Below are positions 45,151 to 58,800 of a DNA stretch of 64,000 nucleotides, piece by piece (positions within the stretch are counted from its first letter, which is position 1; the number at the start of each line of letters is the position of its first letter). A program made the position numbers and the translations under genes. The stretch comes from Taudactylus pleione (taxonomy: Eukaryota > Chordata > Amphibia > Anura > Myobatrachidae). Under the pieces are notes generated by a model. That model did no database searches and was not told the DNA's origin. It worked only from the letters and a program-made list of their open reading frames with translations. The stretch lies in the NCBI GenBank assembly GCA_031769625.1, contig JAUIMM010000737.1:62001-126000 (forward strand), read 5' to 3'.

Positions 45151-46057
45151 ACACTCAGCACCTCTCACAGTCCTGCTATTTCCATCTCAGACATATCTCC
45201 AGGATCAGACCCTCCTGGATGCTACTAAGACCCTCATACACTCACTGGTCATCTCCAGATTGGACTACTGTAACCTCCTCCTATCTGGCCTCCCAGACTC
45301 CCATCTCTCTCCGATCCTGCCTGTCCTCCATGCTGCTGCTTGGCTCATCCTCCTCTCCAAATGCTCTACATCTGCCTCCCCTCTCCTACAAGCCCTACAT
45401 TGGCTCTCCTTCCCCTTCAGAGCCCAATTGAAGCTTTGCACAATCACCTACACAGCTCTCTCCCATTTACATCTGACCTCATCTCCCTTCACTCTCCTGC
45501 CCCCCCACTTTGCTCCACAAATACATGCCTACTGATTACTTCCACCCACTTCCTCCTCCAAGACTTTACCCGTGCTGCTCCCAACCTCTGGTACTCTCTC
45601 CCTCTCCCCATCAGACTCTCCACCTTGCTACAAATCTTTAAACGGGCCCTTAAGACCCCACTACTTCATCACAGCCTTCCAGCTCTCACCCTAACCCACT
45701 GCTACATGCGCCCTCCTCCCTGCCTACCCCATCTGTGTCACCCCTGCCTGTCTGCCCCTCTCCTTTAGAATGTAAGCTCTCACGAGCAGGGCCCTCTTCC
45801 CTCTTGTGCTTCTCCTTCCCTGACTTACACAATCATCTCCTCCCCACTGCCTACACCTAACCCTTAGGTTCTGCCACCCTGCTGTTTATTTGGGTACTAT
45901 GACAGCTGGTGCAGTAATGTGTATATACCTCGTCCATGTCCTGTACTGGGTGTCACTGTTTTCTTGTGTTGATAATACTGTTGTTGCTTATGTACTAAGT
46001 AAGGAGCTGCAGACCCCATGTGACGCCATATAAATAAAGGAGAATAATTATAATAAT
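45151..46057 (+). pseudogene. 5'-truncated L2/CR1-type LINE: reverse-transcriptase C-terminus and 3' UTR
   Basis: The translation over about 45185-45535 contains SRLDYCNLLLSGLP and LQALHWLSFPFRAQLKL, hallmarks of the thumb end of reverse transcriptases in L2, CR1 and Rex1 elements. A frameshift near 45520 moves the remainder into another frame, where TRAAPNLWYSLPLPIR and FKRALKTPLLHHSL match the usual C-terminus. The 3' UTR carries TTAGAATGTAAGCTCTCACG, then AGCAGGGCCCTCTTCC, and ends in ATATAAATAAAGGAGAATAA with AAT repeats. The catalytic core and endonuclease are absent, so the copy is dead. Its tail resembles that of the SINE at 9092-9241, so this LINE class is the probable mobiliser of that SINE. 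Confidence 0.85.
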
Positions 46058-46468
46058 GTGCCTCAGTCCCTGCCCCATTGAAGCTTACAGTGTAAAGACC
46101 CTAACACTAAACACACTAGGGGGCATACTCACCATCCAGCACTTAGCTAGGGGTGTAACTAGGGGTTTGTGTCTGGTGGCACCACACAGAACGCAGGATT
46201 TGCCCCATGGCTCTCTCTCCTGCCTAGCAGGGTGTGTGGAACAGCCCACGGCAGTCAGTAACGCCCCGGCAGTGCCGTCCGTTAGATGCTACCGGCAGAC
46301 ACCCTGCCAAGTACTAAGCTGCCACAGAGCATCTTCTAGAGGCTCCGTGCAGTGCCGTGTTTCTGGGTGCTGTCTGGCTCCGCCCCCTATGCGCCACATC
46401 ATGATGTCATGTGCAAAGCAGCGCGGGGGGGCAATGGGCGCATTAAAGCGCTGTTACGGTACTGGATG
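46058..46468. other. Unrecognised sequence, left edge possibly repeat-derived
   Basis: CAGTCCCTGCCCCATTGAAG through CTTACAGTGTAAAGACCC (about 46065-46100) resembles a segment frequently found beside L2-type tails in frogs. The rest, including a CpG-containing stretch to 46460, shows no gene that I recognise. Confidence 0.4.
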
Positions 46469-46599
46469 AAGCTGCCGATTATCATCAGCTTTGACCAATG
46501 GATTTAAAGCGGCTACAGAAATAAAAGCTGCACCAGGCTGGTGAAACATTTATTTCTGTTGCCTTTTTAAATCTATTGGTTAATGATGATCGGCGGCTT
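46469..46599. mobile_element. Imperfect inverted repeat, possible hairpin MITE
   Basis: The left arm (46469-46525) runs from AAGCTGCCGATTATCATCAG through CCAATGGATTTAAAG to CAGAAATAAA. The right arm (46549-46599) mirrors it as TTTATTTCTGTTGCC through TTTAAATCTATTGGTTAATG to ATGATCGGCGGCTT. The short loop contains a second small hairpin CACCAGGCTGGTG. No clear target duplication was found. Confidence 0.55.
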
Positions 46600-46823
46600 A
46601 GAAACACCGCTGGACAGTACCTATACACAAAAGGGCTGTGCCAGAACCCAAACGACCTACCAGTACGTTCTCAGTGTATAGGAAGAAACCGGAGCACCAC
46701 GTACATTAATAAAAGGGTCATGTGTTGGCGTTAGGTTTTCATTTTGGGGCATATTTTATTTTAAACCAATTTCGCAGGAAATCTCCCATACTAGAATAAT
46801 CTCCCTGGACGGAAAAGTGGGCA

Positions 46824-49800
46824 AGTCTCAGACCCCTGTCCCTGCATAGACCCGGGCAGTGATGAAATGCTAATTGCAGTAAATAACGGAGACCCCTGTC
46901 CCTGCATAGACCCGGGCAGTGATGAAATGCTAATTGCAGTAAATAACGGAGACCCCTGTCCCTGCATAGACCCGGGCAGTAATGAAATGCTAATTGCAGT
47001 GAATACCGGAGACCCCTGTCCCTGCATAGATCCGGGCAGTAGTGAAATGCTAATTGCAGTGAATACCGGAGACCCCTGTCCCTGCATAGATCCGGGCAGT
47101 ACTGAAATGCAAATTGCAGTGAATACCGGAGACCCCTGTCCCTGCATAGATCCGGGCAGTAATGAAATGCTAATTGCAGTGAATACTGGAGACCCCTGTC
47201 CCTGCATAGATCCGGGCAGTAATGAAATGCTAATTGCAATGAATACTGGAGACCCCTGTCCCTGTATACACCCGGGCAGTAATGAAATCCTAATTGCAGT
47301 GAATACCGGAGACCCCTGTCCCTGCATAGATCCGGGCAGTAATGAAATGTTTATTGCAGTGAATACCGGAGACCCCTGTCCCTGCAGAGACCCGGGCAGT
47401 AATGAAATGCTAATTTCAGTGAATTCCCGGAGACCCCTGTCCCTGCATAGATCCGGGCAATAATGAAATGCCTATTGCAGTGAATACCGGAGACCCCTGT
47501 CCCTGCATAGATTTGGGCAGTAATGAAATGCTTATTGCAGTGAATACCGGAGACCCCTGTCTCTGCATAGACCCGGGCAGTAATGTAATGCTAATTGCAC
47601 TGAATACCGGAGACCCCTGTCCCAGCATAGACCCGGGCAGTAATGAAATGCTAATTGCAGTGAATACTGGAAACCCCTGTCCCTGCATAGACACGGGCAG
47701 TAATGAAATGCTAATTGCAGTGAATACCGGAGACCCCTGTCCCTGCATAGATCCGGGCAGTAATGAAATGCTAATTGCAGTGAATACCGGAGACCCCTGT
47801 CCCTGCATAGATCCGGGCAGTAATGAAATGCTAATTGCAGTGAATACCGGAGACCCCTGTCCCTGCATAGATCCGGGCAGTAATGAAATGCTAATTGCAG
47901 TGAATACCGGAGACCCCTGTCCCTGCATAGATCCGGGCAGTAATGAAATGCTAATTGCAGTGAATTCCGGAGACCCCTGTCCCTGCATAGATCCGGGCAG
48001 TAATGAAATGCTAATTGCAGTGATACTGGAGACCCCTGTCCCTGCATAGATCCGGGCAGTAATGAAATGCTAATTGCAGTGAATACTGGAGACCCCTGTC
48101 CCTGCATACACCAGGGCAGTAATGAAATGCTAATTGCAGTGAATACCGGAGACCCCTGTCCCTGCATAGACCTCGTGCAGTAATGAAATGCTAATTGCAG
48201 TGAATTCCCGGAGATCCCTGTCCCTGCGTAGATCCGGGCAGCAATGAAATGCTTATTGCAGTGAGTACCGGAGACCCCTGTCCCTGCAGAGACCCGGGCA
48301 GTAATGAAATGCTAATTGCAGTGAATTCCCGGGGACCCCTGTCCCTGCATAGATCCGGGCAATAATGAAATGCTTATTGTAGTGAATACCGGAGACCCCT
48401 GTCCCTGCTTAGATCCGGGCAGTAAAGAAATGCTAATTGTAGTGAATACTGGAGACCCCTGTCCTTGCATAGATCCGGGCAGTAATGAAATGCTAATTGC
48501 ACTGAATTCCTGCAGACCCCTGTCCTTGCATAGATCCGGGCAGTAATGAAATGCTAATTGCAGTGAATACCGGAGACCCCTGTCCCTGCAGAGACCCGGG
48601 CAGTAATGAAATGCTAATTGCAGTGAATACCGGAGACCCCTGTCCCAGCATAGATCCGGGCAGTAATGAAATGTTTATTGCAGTGAATACCGGAGACCCC
48701 TGTCCCTGCAGAGACCCGGGCAGTAATGAAATGCTAATTGCAGTGAATTCCCGGAGACCCCTGTCCCTGCATAGATCCGGGCAATAATGAAATGCTTATT
48801 GCAGTGAATACCGGAGACCCCTGTCCCTGCATAGATTTGGGCAGTAATGAAATGCTTATTGCAGAGGATACCGGAGACCCCTGTCTCTGCATAGACCCGG
48901 GCAGTAATGAAATGCTAATTGCAGTGAATACCGGAGACCCCTGTCCCTGCATAGATCCGGGCAGTAGTGAAATGCTAATTGCAGTGAATACCGGAGACCC
49001 CTGTCCCTGCATAGATCCGGGCAGTACTGAAATGCAAATTGCAGTGAATACCGGAGACCCCTGTCCCTGCATAGATCCGGGAAGTAATGAAATGCTAATT
49101 GCAGTGAATACTGGAGACCCCTGTCCCTGCATAGATCCGGGCAGTAATGAAATGCTAATTGCAATGAATGCTGGAGACCCCTGTCCCTGTATACACCCGG
49201 GCAGTAATGAAATGCTAATTGAAGTGAATACCGGAGACCCCTGTCCCTGCATAGATCCGGGCAGTAATGAAATGTTTATTGCAGTGAATACCGGAGACCC
49301 CTGTCCCTGCAGAGACCCGGGCAGTAATGAAATGCTAATTGCAGTGAATTCCCGGAGACCCCTGTCCCTGCATAGATCCGGGCAATAATGAAATGCTTAT
49401 TGCAGTGAATACCGGAGACCCCTGTCCCTGCATAGATTTGGGCAGTAATGAAATGATTATTGCAGTGAATATCGGAGACCCCTGTCTCTGCATAGACCCG
49501 GGCAGTAATGTAATGCTAATTGCACTGAATACCGGAGACCCCTGTCCCAGCATAGACCCGGGCAGTAATGAAATGCTAATTGCAGTGAATACTGGAAACC
49601 CCTGTCCCTGCATAGACACGGGCAGTAATGAAATGCTAATTGCAGTGAATACCGGAGACCCCTGTCCCTGCATAGATCCGGGCAGTAATGAAATGATAAT
49701 TGCAGTGAATACCGGAGACCCCTGTCCCTGCATAGATCCGGGCAGTAATGAAATGCTAATTGCAGTGAATACCGGAGACCCCTGTCCCTGCATAGATCCG

Positions 49801-52800
49801 GGCAGTAATGAAATGCTAATTGCAGTGAATACCGGAGACCCCTGTCCCTGCATAGATCCGGGCAGTAATGAAATGCTAATTGCAGTGAATACCGGAGACC
49901 CCTGTCCCTGCATAGATCCGGGCAGTAATGAAATGCTAATTGCAGTGAATACTGGAGACCCCTGTCCCTGCATAGATCCGGGCAGTAATGAAATGCTAAT
50001 TGCAGTGAATACTGGAGACCCCTGTCCCTGCATACACCAGGGCAGTAATGAAATGCTAATTGCAGTGAATACCGGAGACCCCTGTCCCTGCATAGACCTC
50101 GTGCAGTAATGAAATGCTAATTGCAGTGAATTCCCGGAGATCCCTGTCCCTGCGTAGATCCGGGCAGCAATGAAATGCTTATTGCAGTGAGTACCGGAGA
50201 CCCATGTCCATGCAGAGACCCGGGCAGTAATGAAATGCTAATTGCAGTGAATTCCCGGGGACCCCTGTCCCTGCATAGATCCGGGCAATAATGAAATGCT
50301 TATTGTAGTTAATACCGGAGACCCCTGTCCCTGCTTAGATCCGGGCAGTAAAGAAATGCTAATTGCAGTGAATACTGGAGACCCCTGTCCTTGCATAGAT
50401 CCGGGCAGTAATGAAATGCTAATTGCACTGAATTCCTGCAGACCCCTGTCCTTGCATAGATCCGGGCAGTAATGAAATGCTAATTGCAGTGAATACCGGA
50501 GACCCCTGTCCCTGCAGAGACCCGGGCAGTAATGAAATGCTAATTGCAGTGAATACCGGAGACCCCTGTCCCTGCATAGATCCGGGCAGTAATGAAATGT
50601 TTATTGAAGTGAATACCGGAGACCCCTGTCCCTGCAGAGACCCGGGCAGTAATGAAATGCTAATTGCAGTGAATTCCCGGAGACCCCTGTCCCTGCATAG
50701 ATCCGGGCAATAATGAAATGCTTATTGCAGTGAATACCGGAGACCCCTGTCCCTGCATAGATTTGGGCAGTAATGAAATGCTTATTGCAGAGAATACCGG
50801 AGACCCCTGTCTCTGCATAGACCCGGGCAGTAATGTAATGCTAATTGCACTGAATACCGGAGACCCCTGTCCCAGCATAGACCCGGGCAGTAATGAAATG
50901 CTAATTGCAGTGAATACTGGAAACCCCTGTCCCTGCATAGACCCGGGCAGTAATGAAATGCTAATTGCAGTGAATACCGGAGACCCCTGTCCCTGCATAG
51001 ATCCGGGCAGTAATGAAATGCTAATTGCAGTGAATACCGGAGACCCCTGTCCCTGCATAGATCCAGGCAGTAATGAAATGCTAATTGCAGTGAATACCGG
51101 AGACCCCTGTCCCTGCATAGTTCCGGGCAGTAATGAAATGCTAATTGCAGTGAATACCGGAGACCCCTGTCCCTGCATAGATCCGGGCAGTAATGAAATG
51201 CTAATTGCAGTGAATACTGGAGACCCCTGTCCCTACATAGATCCGGGCAGTAATGAAATGCTAATTGCAGTGAATACTGGAGACCCCTGTCCCTGCATAG
51301 ATCCGGGCAGTAATGAAATGCTAATTGCAGTGAATACTGGAGACCCCTGTCCCTGCATACACCAGGGCAGTAATGAAATGCTAATTGCAGTGAATACCGG
51401 AGACCCCTGTCCCTGCATAGACCCGGGCAGTAATGAAATGCTAATTGCAGTGAATTCCCGGAGATCCCTGTCCCTGCGTAGATCCGGGCAGCAATGAAAT
51501 GCTTATTGCAGTGAATACCGGAGACCCCTGTCCCTGCAGAGACCCGGGCAGTAATGAAATGCTAATTGCAGTGAATTCCTGGGGACCCCTGTCCCTGCAT
51601 AGATCCGGGCAATAATGAAATGCTTATTGTAGTGAATACCGGAGACCCCTGTCCCTGCATAGATCCGGGCAGTAAAGAAATGCTAATTGCAGTGAATACT
51701 GGAGACCCCTGTCCTTGCATAGATCCGGGCAGTAATGAAATGCTAATTGCACTGAATTCCTGCAGACCCCTGTCCTTGCATAGATCCGGGCAGTAATGAA
51801 ATGCTAATTGCAGTGAATACCGGAGACCCCTGTCCCTGCAGAGACCCGGGCAGTAATGAAATGCTAATTACAGTGAATTCCCGGAGACCCCTGTCCCTGC
51901 ATAGATCCGGGCAATAATTAAATGCTTATTGCAGTGAATACCGGAGACCCCTGTCCCTGCATAGATCCGGGCAGTAATGAAATGCTAATTGCAGTGAATT
52001 CCCGGAGACCCCTGTCCCTGCATAGATCTGGGCAGTAAAAAAATGCTAATTGCAGTGAATACCGGAGACCGCTGTCCCTGCATAGACCCGGGCAGTAATA
52101 AAATGCTAATTGCAGTGAATACCGGAGACCCCTGTCCCTGCATAGATCTGGGCAGTAATTAAATGCTAATTGCAGTGAATACCAGAGACCCCTGTCCTTG
52201 CATAGATCTGGGCAGTAATGAAATGCTAATTGCACTGAATTCCCAAAGACCACTGTCCCTGCATGGATCCAGACAGTAATGAAATGCTAATTGCAGTGAA
52301 TACCGGAGACCCCTGTCCCTGCATAGACCCGGGCAGTAATGAAATGCTAATTGCAGTAAATTCCCGTAGACCCCTGTCCCTGCATAGATCCGGGAAATAA
52401 TGAAATGCTTATTGTAGTGAATACCGGAGACCCCTGTCCCTGCAGAGACCCGGGCAGTAATGAAATGCTAATTGCAGTGAATACTGGAGACCCCTGTCCT
52501 TGCATAGATCCGGGCAGTAATGAAATGCTAATTGCACCGAATTCCTGCAGACCCCTGTCCCTGCATAGATCCAGGCAGTAATGAAATGCTAATTGCAGTG
52601 AATACCGGAGACCCCTGTCCCTGCAGAGACCCGGGCAGTAATGAAATGCTAATTGCAGTGAATACCGGAGACCCCTGTCCCTGCATAGATCCGGGCAGTA
52701 GTGAAATGCTAATTGCAGTGAATACCGGAGACCCCTGTCCCTGCATAGATCCGGGCAGTACTGAAATGCAAATTGCAGTGAATACCGGAGACCCCTGTCC

Positions 52801-55800
52801 CTGCATAGATCCGGGCAGTAATGAAATGCTAATTGCAGTGAATACTGGAGACCCCTGTCCCTGCATAGATCCGGGCAGTAATGAAATGCTAATTGCAATG
52901 AATACTGGAGACCCCTGTCCCTGTATACACCCGGGCAGTAATGAAATCCTAATTGCAGTGAATACCGGAGACCCCTGTCCCTGCATAGATCCGGGCAGTA
53001 ATGAAATGTTTATTGCAGTGAATACCGGAGACCCCTGTCCCTGCAGAGACCCGGGCAGTAATGAAATGCTAATTTCAGTGAATTCCCGGAGACCCCTGTC
53101 CCTGCATAGATCCGGGCAATAATGAAATGCCTATTGCAGTGAATACCGGAGACCCCTGTCCCTGCATAGATTTGGGCAGTAATGAAATGCTTATTGCAGT
53201 GAATACCGGAGACCCCTGTCTCTGCATAGACCCGGGCAGTAATGTAATGCTAATTGCACTGAATACCGGAGACCCCTGTCCCAGCATAGACCCGGGCAGT
53301 AATGAAATGCTAATTGCAGTGAATACTGGAAACCCCTGTCCCTGCATAGACACGGGCAGTAATGAAATGCTAATTGCAGTGAATACCGGAGACCCCTGTC
53401 CCTGCATAGATCCGGGCAGTAATGAAATGCTAATTGCAGTGAATACCGGAGACCCCTGTCCCTGCATAGATCCGGGCAGTAATGAAATGCTAATTGCAGT
53501 GAATACCGGAGACCCCTGTCCCTGCATAGATCCGGGCAGTAATGAAATGCTAATTGCAGTGAATACCGGAGACCCCTGTCCCTGCATAGATCCGGGCAGT
53601 AATGAAATGCTAATTGCAGTGAATTCCGGAGACCCCTGTCCCTGCATAGATCCGGGCAGTAATGAAATGCTAATTGCAGTGATACTGGAGACCCCTGTCC
53701 CTGCATAGATCCGGGCAGTAATGAAATGCTAATTGCAGTGAATACTGGAGACCCCTGTCCCTGCATACACCAGGGCAGTAATGAAATGCTAATTGCAGTG
53801 AATACCGGAGACCCCTGTCCCTGCATAGACCTCGTGCAGTAATGAAATGCTAATTGCAGTGAATTCCCGGAGATCCCTGTCCCTGCGTAGATCCGGGCAG
53901 CAATGAAATGCTTATTGCAGTGAGTACCGGAGACCCCTGTCCCTGCAGAGACCCGGGCAGTAATGAAATGCTAATTGCAGTGAATTCCCGGGGACCCCTG
54001 TCCCTGCATAGATCCGGGCAATAATGAAATGCTTATTGTAGTGAATACCGGAGACCCCTGTCCCTGCTTAGATCCGGGCAGTAAAGAAATGCTAATTGTA
54101 GTGAATACTGGAGACCCCTGTCCTTGCATAGATCCGGGCAGTAATGAAATGCTAATTGCACTGAATTCCTGCAGACCCCTGTCCTTGCATAGATCCGGGC
54201 AGTAATGAAATGCTAATTGCAGTGAATACCGGAGACCCCTGTCCCTGCAGAGACCCGGGCAGTAATGAAATGCTAATTGCAGTGAATACCGGAGACCCCT
54301 GTCCCAGCATAGATCCGGGCAGTAATGAAATGTTTATTGCAGTGAATACCGGAGACCCCTGTCCCTGCAGAGACCCGGGCAGTAATGAAATGCTAATTGC
54401 AGTGAATTCCCGGAGACCCCTGTCCCTGCATAGATCCGGGCAATAATGAAATGCTTATTGCAGTGAATACCGGAGACCCCTGTCCCTGCATAGATTTGGG
54501 CAGTAATGAAATGCTTATTGCAGAGAATACCGGAGACCCCTGTCTCTGCATAGACCCGGGCAGTAATGAAATGCTAATTGCAGTGAATACCGGAGACCCC
54601 TGTCCCTGCATAGATCCGGGCAGTAGTGAAATGCTAATTGCAGTGAATACCGGAGACCCCTGTCCCTGCATAGATCCGGGCAGTACTGAAATGCAAATTG
54701 CAGTGAATACCGGAGACCCCTGTCCCTGCATAGATCCGGGAAGTAATGAAATGCTAATTGCAGTGAATACTGGAGACCCCTGTCCCTGCATAGATCCGGG
54801 CAGTAATGAAATGCTAATTGCAATGAATGCTGGAGACCCCTGTCCCTGTATACACCCGGGCAGTAATGAAATGCTAATTGAAGTGAATACCGGAGACCCC
54901 TGTCCCTGCATAGATCCGGGCAGTAATGAAATGTTTATTGCAGTGAATACCGGAGACCCCTGTCCCTGCAGAGACCCGGGCAGTAATGAAATGCTAATTG
55001 CAGTGAATTCCCGGAGACCCCTGTCCCTGCATAGATCCGGGCAATAATGAAATGCTTATTGCAGTGAATACCGGAGACCCCTGTCCCTGCATAGATTTGG
55101 GCAGTAATGAAATGATTATTGCAGTGAATATCGGAGACCCCTGTCTCTGCATAGACCCGGGCAGTAATGTAATGCTAATTGCACTGAATACCGGAGACCC
55201 CTGTCCCAGCATAGACCCGGGCAGTAATGAAATGCTAATTGCAGTGAATACTGGAAACCCCTGTCCCTGCATAGACACGGGCAGTAATGAAATGCTAATT
55301 GCAGTGAATACCGGAGACCCCTGTCCCTGCATAGATCCGGGCAGTAATGAAATGATAATTGCAGTGAATACCGGAGACCCCTGTCCCTGCATAGATCCGG
55401 GCAGTAATGAAATGCTAATTGCAGTGAATACCGGAGACCCCTGTCCCTGCATAGATCCGGGCAGTAATGAAATGCTAATTGCAGTGAATACCGGAGACCC
55501 CTGTCCCTGCATAGATCCGGGCAGTAATGAAATGCTAATTGCAGTGAATACCGGAGACCCCTGTCCCTGCATAGATCCGGGCAGTAATGAAATGCTAATT
55601 GCAGTGAATACTGGAGACCCCTGTCCCTGCATAGATCCGGGCAGTAATGAAATGCTAATTGCAGTGAATACTGGAGACCCCTGTCCCTGCATACACCAGG
55701 GCAGTAATGAAATGCTAATTGCAGTGAATACCGGAGACCCCTGTCCCTGCATAGACCTCGTGCAGTAATGAAATGCTAATTGCAGTGAATTCCCGGAGAT

Positions 55801-58800
55801 CCCTGTCCCTGCGTAGATCCGGGCAGCAATGAAATGCTTATTGCAGTGAGTACCGGAGACCCATGTCCATGCAGAGACCCGGGCAGTAATGAAATGCTAA
55901 TTGCAGTGAATTCCCGGGGACCCCTGTCCCTGCATAGATCCGGGCAATAATGAAATGCTTATTGTAGTTAATACCGGAGACCCCTGTCCCTGCTTAGATC
56001 CGGGCAGTAAAGAAATGCTAATTGCAGTGAATACTGGAGACCCCTGTCCTTGCATAGATCCGGGCAGTAATGAAATGCTAATTGCACTGAATTCCTGCAG
56101 ACCCCTGTCCTTGCATAGATCCGGGCAGTAATGAAATGCTAATTGCAGTGAATACCGGAGACCCCTGTCCCTGCAGAGACCCGGGCAGTAATGAAATGCT
56201 AATTGCAGTGAATACCGGAGACCCCTGTCCCTGCATAGATCCGGGCAGTAATGAAATGTTTATTGAAGTGAATACCGGAGACCCCTGTCCCTGCAGAGAC
56301 CCGGGCAGTAATGAAATGCTAATTGCAGTGAATTCCCGGAGACCCCTGTCCCTGCATAGATCCGGGCAATAATGAAATGCTTATTGCAGTGAATACCGGA
56401 GACCCCTGTCCCTGCATAGATTTGGGCAGTAATGAAATGCTTATTGCAGAGAATACCGGAGACCCCTGTCTCTGCATAGACCCGGGCAGTAATGTAATGC
56501 TAATTGCACTGAATACCGGAGACCCCTGTCCCAGCATAGACCCGGGCAGTAATGAAATGCTAATTGCAGTGAATACTGGAAACCCCTGTCCCTGCATAGA
56601 CCCGGGCAGTAATGAAATGCTAATTGCAGTGAATACCGGAGACCCCTGTCCCTGCATAGATCCGGGCAGTAATGAAATGCTAATTGCAGTGAATACCGGA
56701 GACCCCTGTCCCTGCATAGATCCAGGCAGTAATGAAATGCTAATTGCAGTGAATACCGGAGACCCCTGTCCCTGCATAGTTCCGGGCAGTAATGAAATGC
56801 TAATTGCAGTGAATACCGGAGACCCCTGTCCCTGCATAGATCCGGGCAGTAATGAAATGCTAATTGCAGTGAATACTGGAGACCCCTGTCCCTACATAGA
56901 TCCGGGCAGTAATGAAATGCTAATTGCAGTGAATACTGGAGACCCCTGTCCCTGCATAGATCCGGGCAGTAATGAAATGCTAATTGCAGTGAATACTGGA
57001 GACCCCTGTCCCTGCATACACCAGGGCAGTAATGAAATGCTAATTGCAGTGAATACCGGAGACCCCTGTCCCTGCATAGACCCGGGCAGTAATGAAATGC
57101 TAATTGCAGTGAATTCCCGGAGATCCCTGTCCCTGCGTAGATCCGGGCAGCAATGAAATGCTTATTGCAGTGAATACCGGAGACCCCTGTCCCTGCAGAG
57201 ACCCGGGCAGTAATGAAATGCTAATTGCAGTGAATTCCTGGGGACCCCTGTCCCTGCATAGATCCGGGCAATAATGAAATGCTTATTGTAGTGAATACCG
57301 GAGACCCCTGTCCCTGCATAGATCCGGGCAGTAAAGAAATGCTAATTGCAGTGAATACTGGAGACCCCTGTCCTTGCATAGATCCGGGCAGTAATGAAAT
57401 GCTAATTGCACTGAATTCCTGCAGACCCCTGTCCTTGCATAGATCCGGGCAGTAATGAAATGCTAATTGCAGTGAATACCGGAGACCCCTGTCCCTGCAG
57501 AGACCCGGGCAGTAATGAAATGCTAATTACAGTGAATTCCCGGAGACCCCTGTCCCTGCATAGATCCGGGCAATAATTAAATGCTTATTGCAGTGAATAC
57601 CGGAGACCCCTGTCCCTGCATAGATCCGGGCAGTAATGAAATGCTAATTGCAGTGAATTCCCGGAGACCCCTGTCCCTGCATAGATCTGGGCAGTAAAAA
57701 AATGCTAATTGCAGTGAATACCGGAGACCGCTGTCCCTGCATAGACCCGGGCAGTAATAAAATGCTAATTGCAGTGAATACCGGAGACCCCTGTCCCTGC
57801 ATAGATCTGGGCAGTAATTAAATGCTAATTGCAGTGAATACCAGAGACCCCTGTCCTTGCATAGATCTGGGCAGTAATGAAATGCTAATTGCACTGAATT
57901 CCCAAAGACCACTGTCCCTGCATGGATCCAGACAGTAATGAAATGCTAATTGCAGTGAATACCGGAGACCCCTGTCCCTGCATAGACCCGGGCAGTAATG
58001 AAATGCTAATTGCAGTAAATTCCCGTAGACCCCTGTCCCTGCATAGATCCGGGAAATAATGAAATGCTTATTGTAGTGAATACCGGAGACCCCTGTCCCT
58101 GCAGAGACCCGGGCAGTAATGAAATGCTAATTGCAGTGAATACTGGAGACCCCTGTCCTTGCATAGATCCGGGCAGTAATGAAATGCTAATTGCACCGAA
58201 TTCCTGCAGACCCCTGTCCCTGCATAGATCCAGGCAGTAATGAAATGCTAATTGCAGTGAATACCGGAGACCCCTGTCCCTGCAGAGACCCGGGCAGTAA
58301 TGAAATGCTAATTGCAGTGAATTCCCGGAGACCCCTGTCCCTGCATAGATCCGGGCAATAATGAAATGCTTATTGCAGTGAATACCGGAGACCCCTGTCC
58401 CTGCATAGATCCGGGCAGTAATGAAATGCTAATTGCAGTGAATTCCTGGAGACCCCTGTCCCTGCATAGATCTGGGCAGTAATGAAATGCTAATTGCAGT
58501 GAATACCGAAGACCCCTGTCCCTGCATAGATCTGGGCAGTAATGAAATGCTAATTGCAATGAATGCCAGAGACCCCTGTCCCTGCATAGACCCGGGCAGT
58601 AATGAAATGCTAATTGCAGTGAATTCCCGGAGACCCCTGTCCCTGCAAATACCCGGGCAGTAATGAAATGCTAATTGCAGTGAATACCGGAGACCCCTGT
58701 CCCTGCATAGATCTGGGCAGTAATGAAACGCTAATTGCAGTGAATACCGGAGACCACTGTCCTTGCATAGATCCGGGCAGTAATGAAATGCTAATTGCAC

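Noticed and set aside
50718..51497. Long plus frame with a Cys-Pro-Cys 20-residue repeat, and its minus-strand counterparts
   Set aside because: These are frames through 60-bp satellite units, overlapping on both strands, with repeated restarts at units of 61 bp. No unique N- or C-terminal domain.
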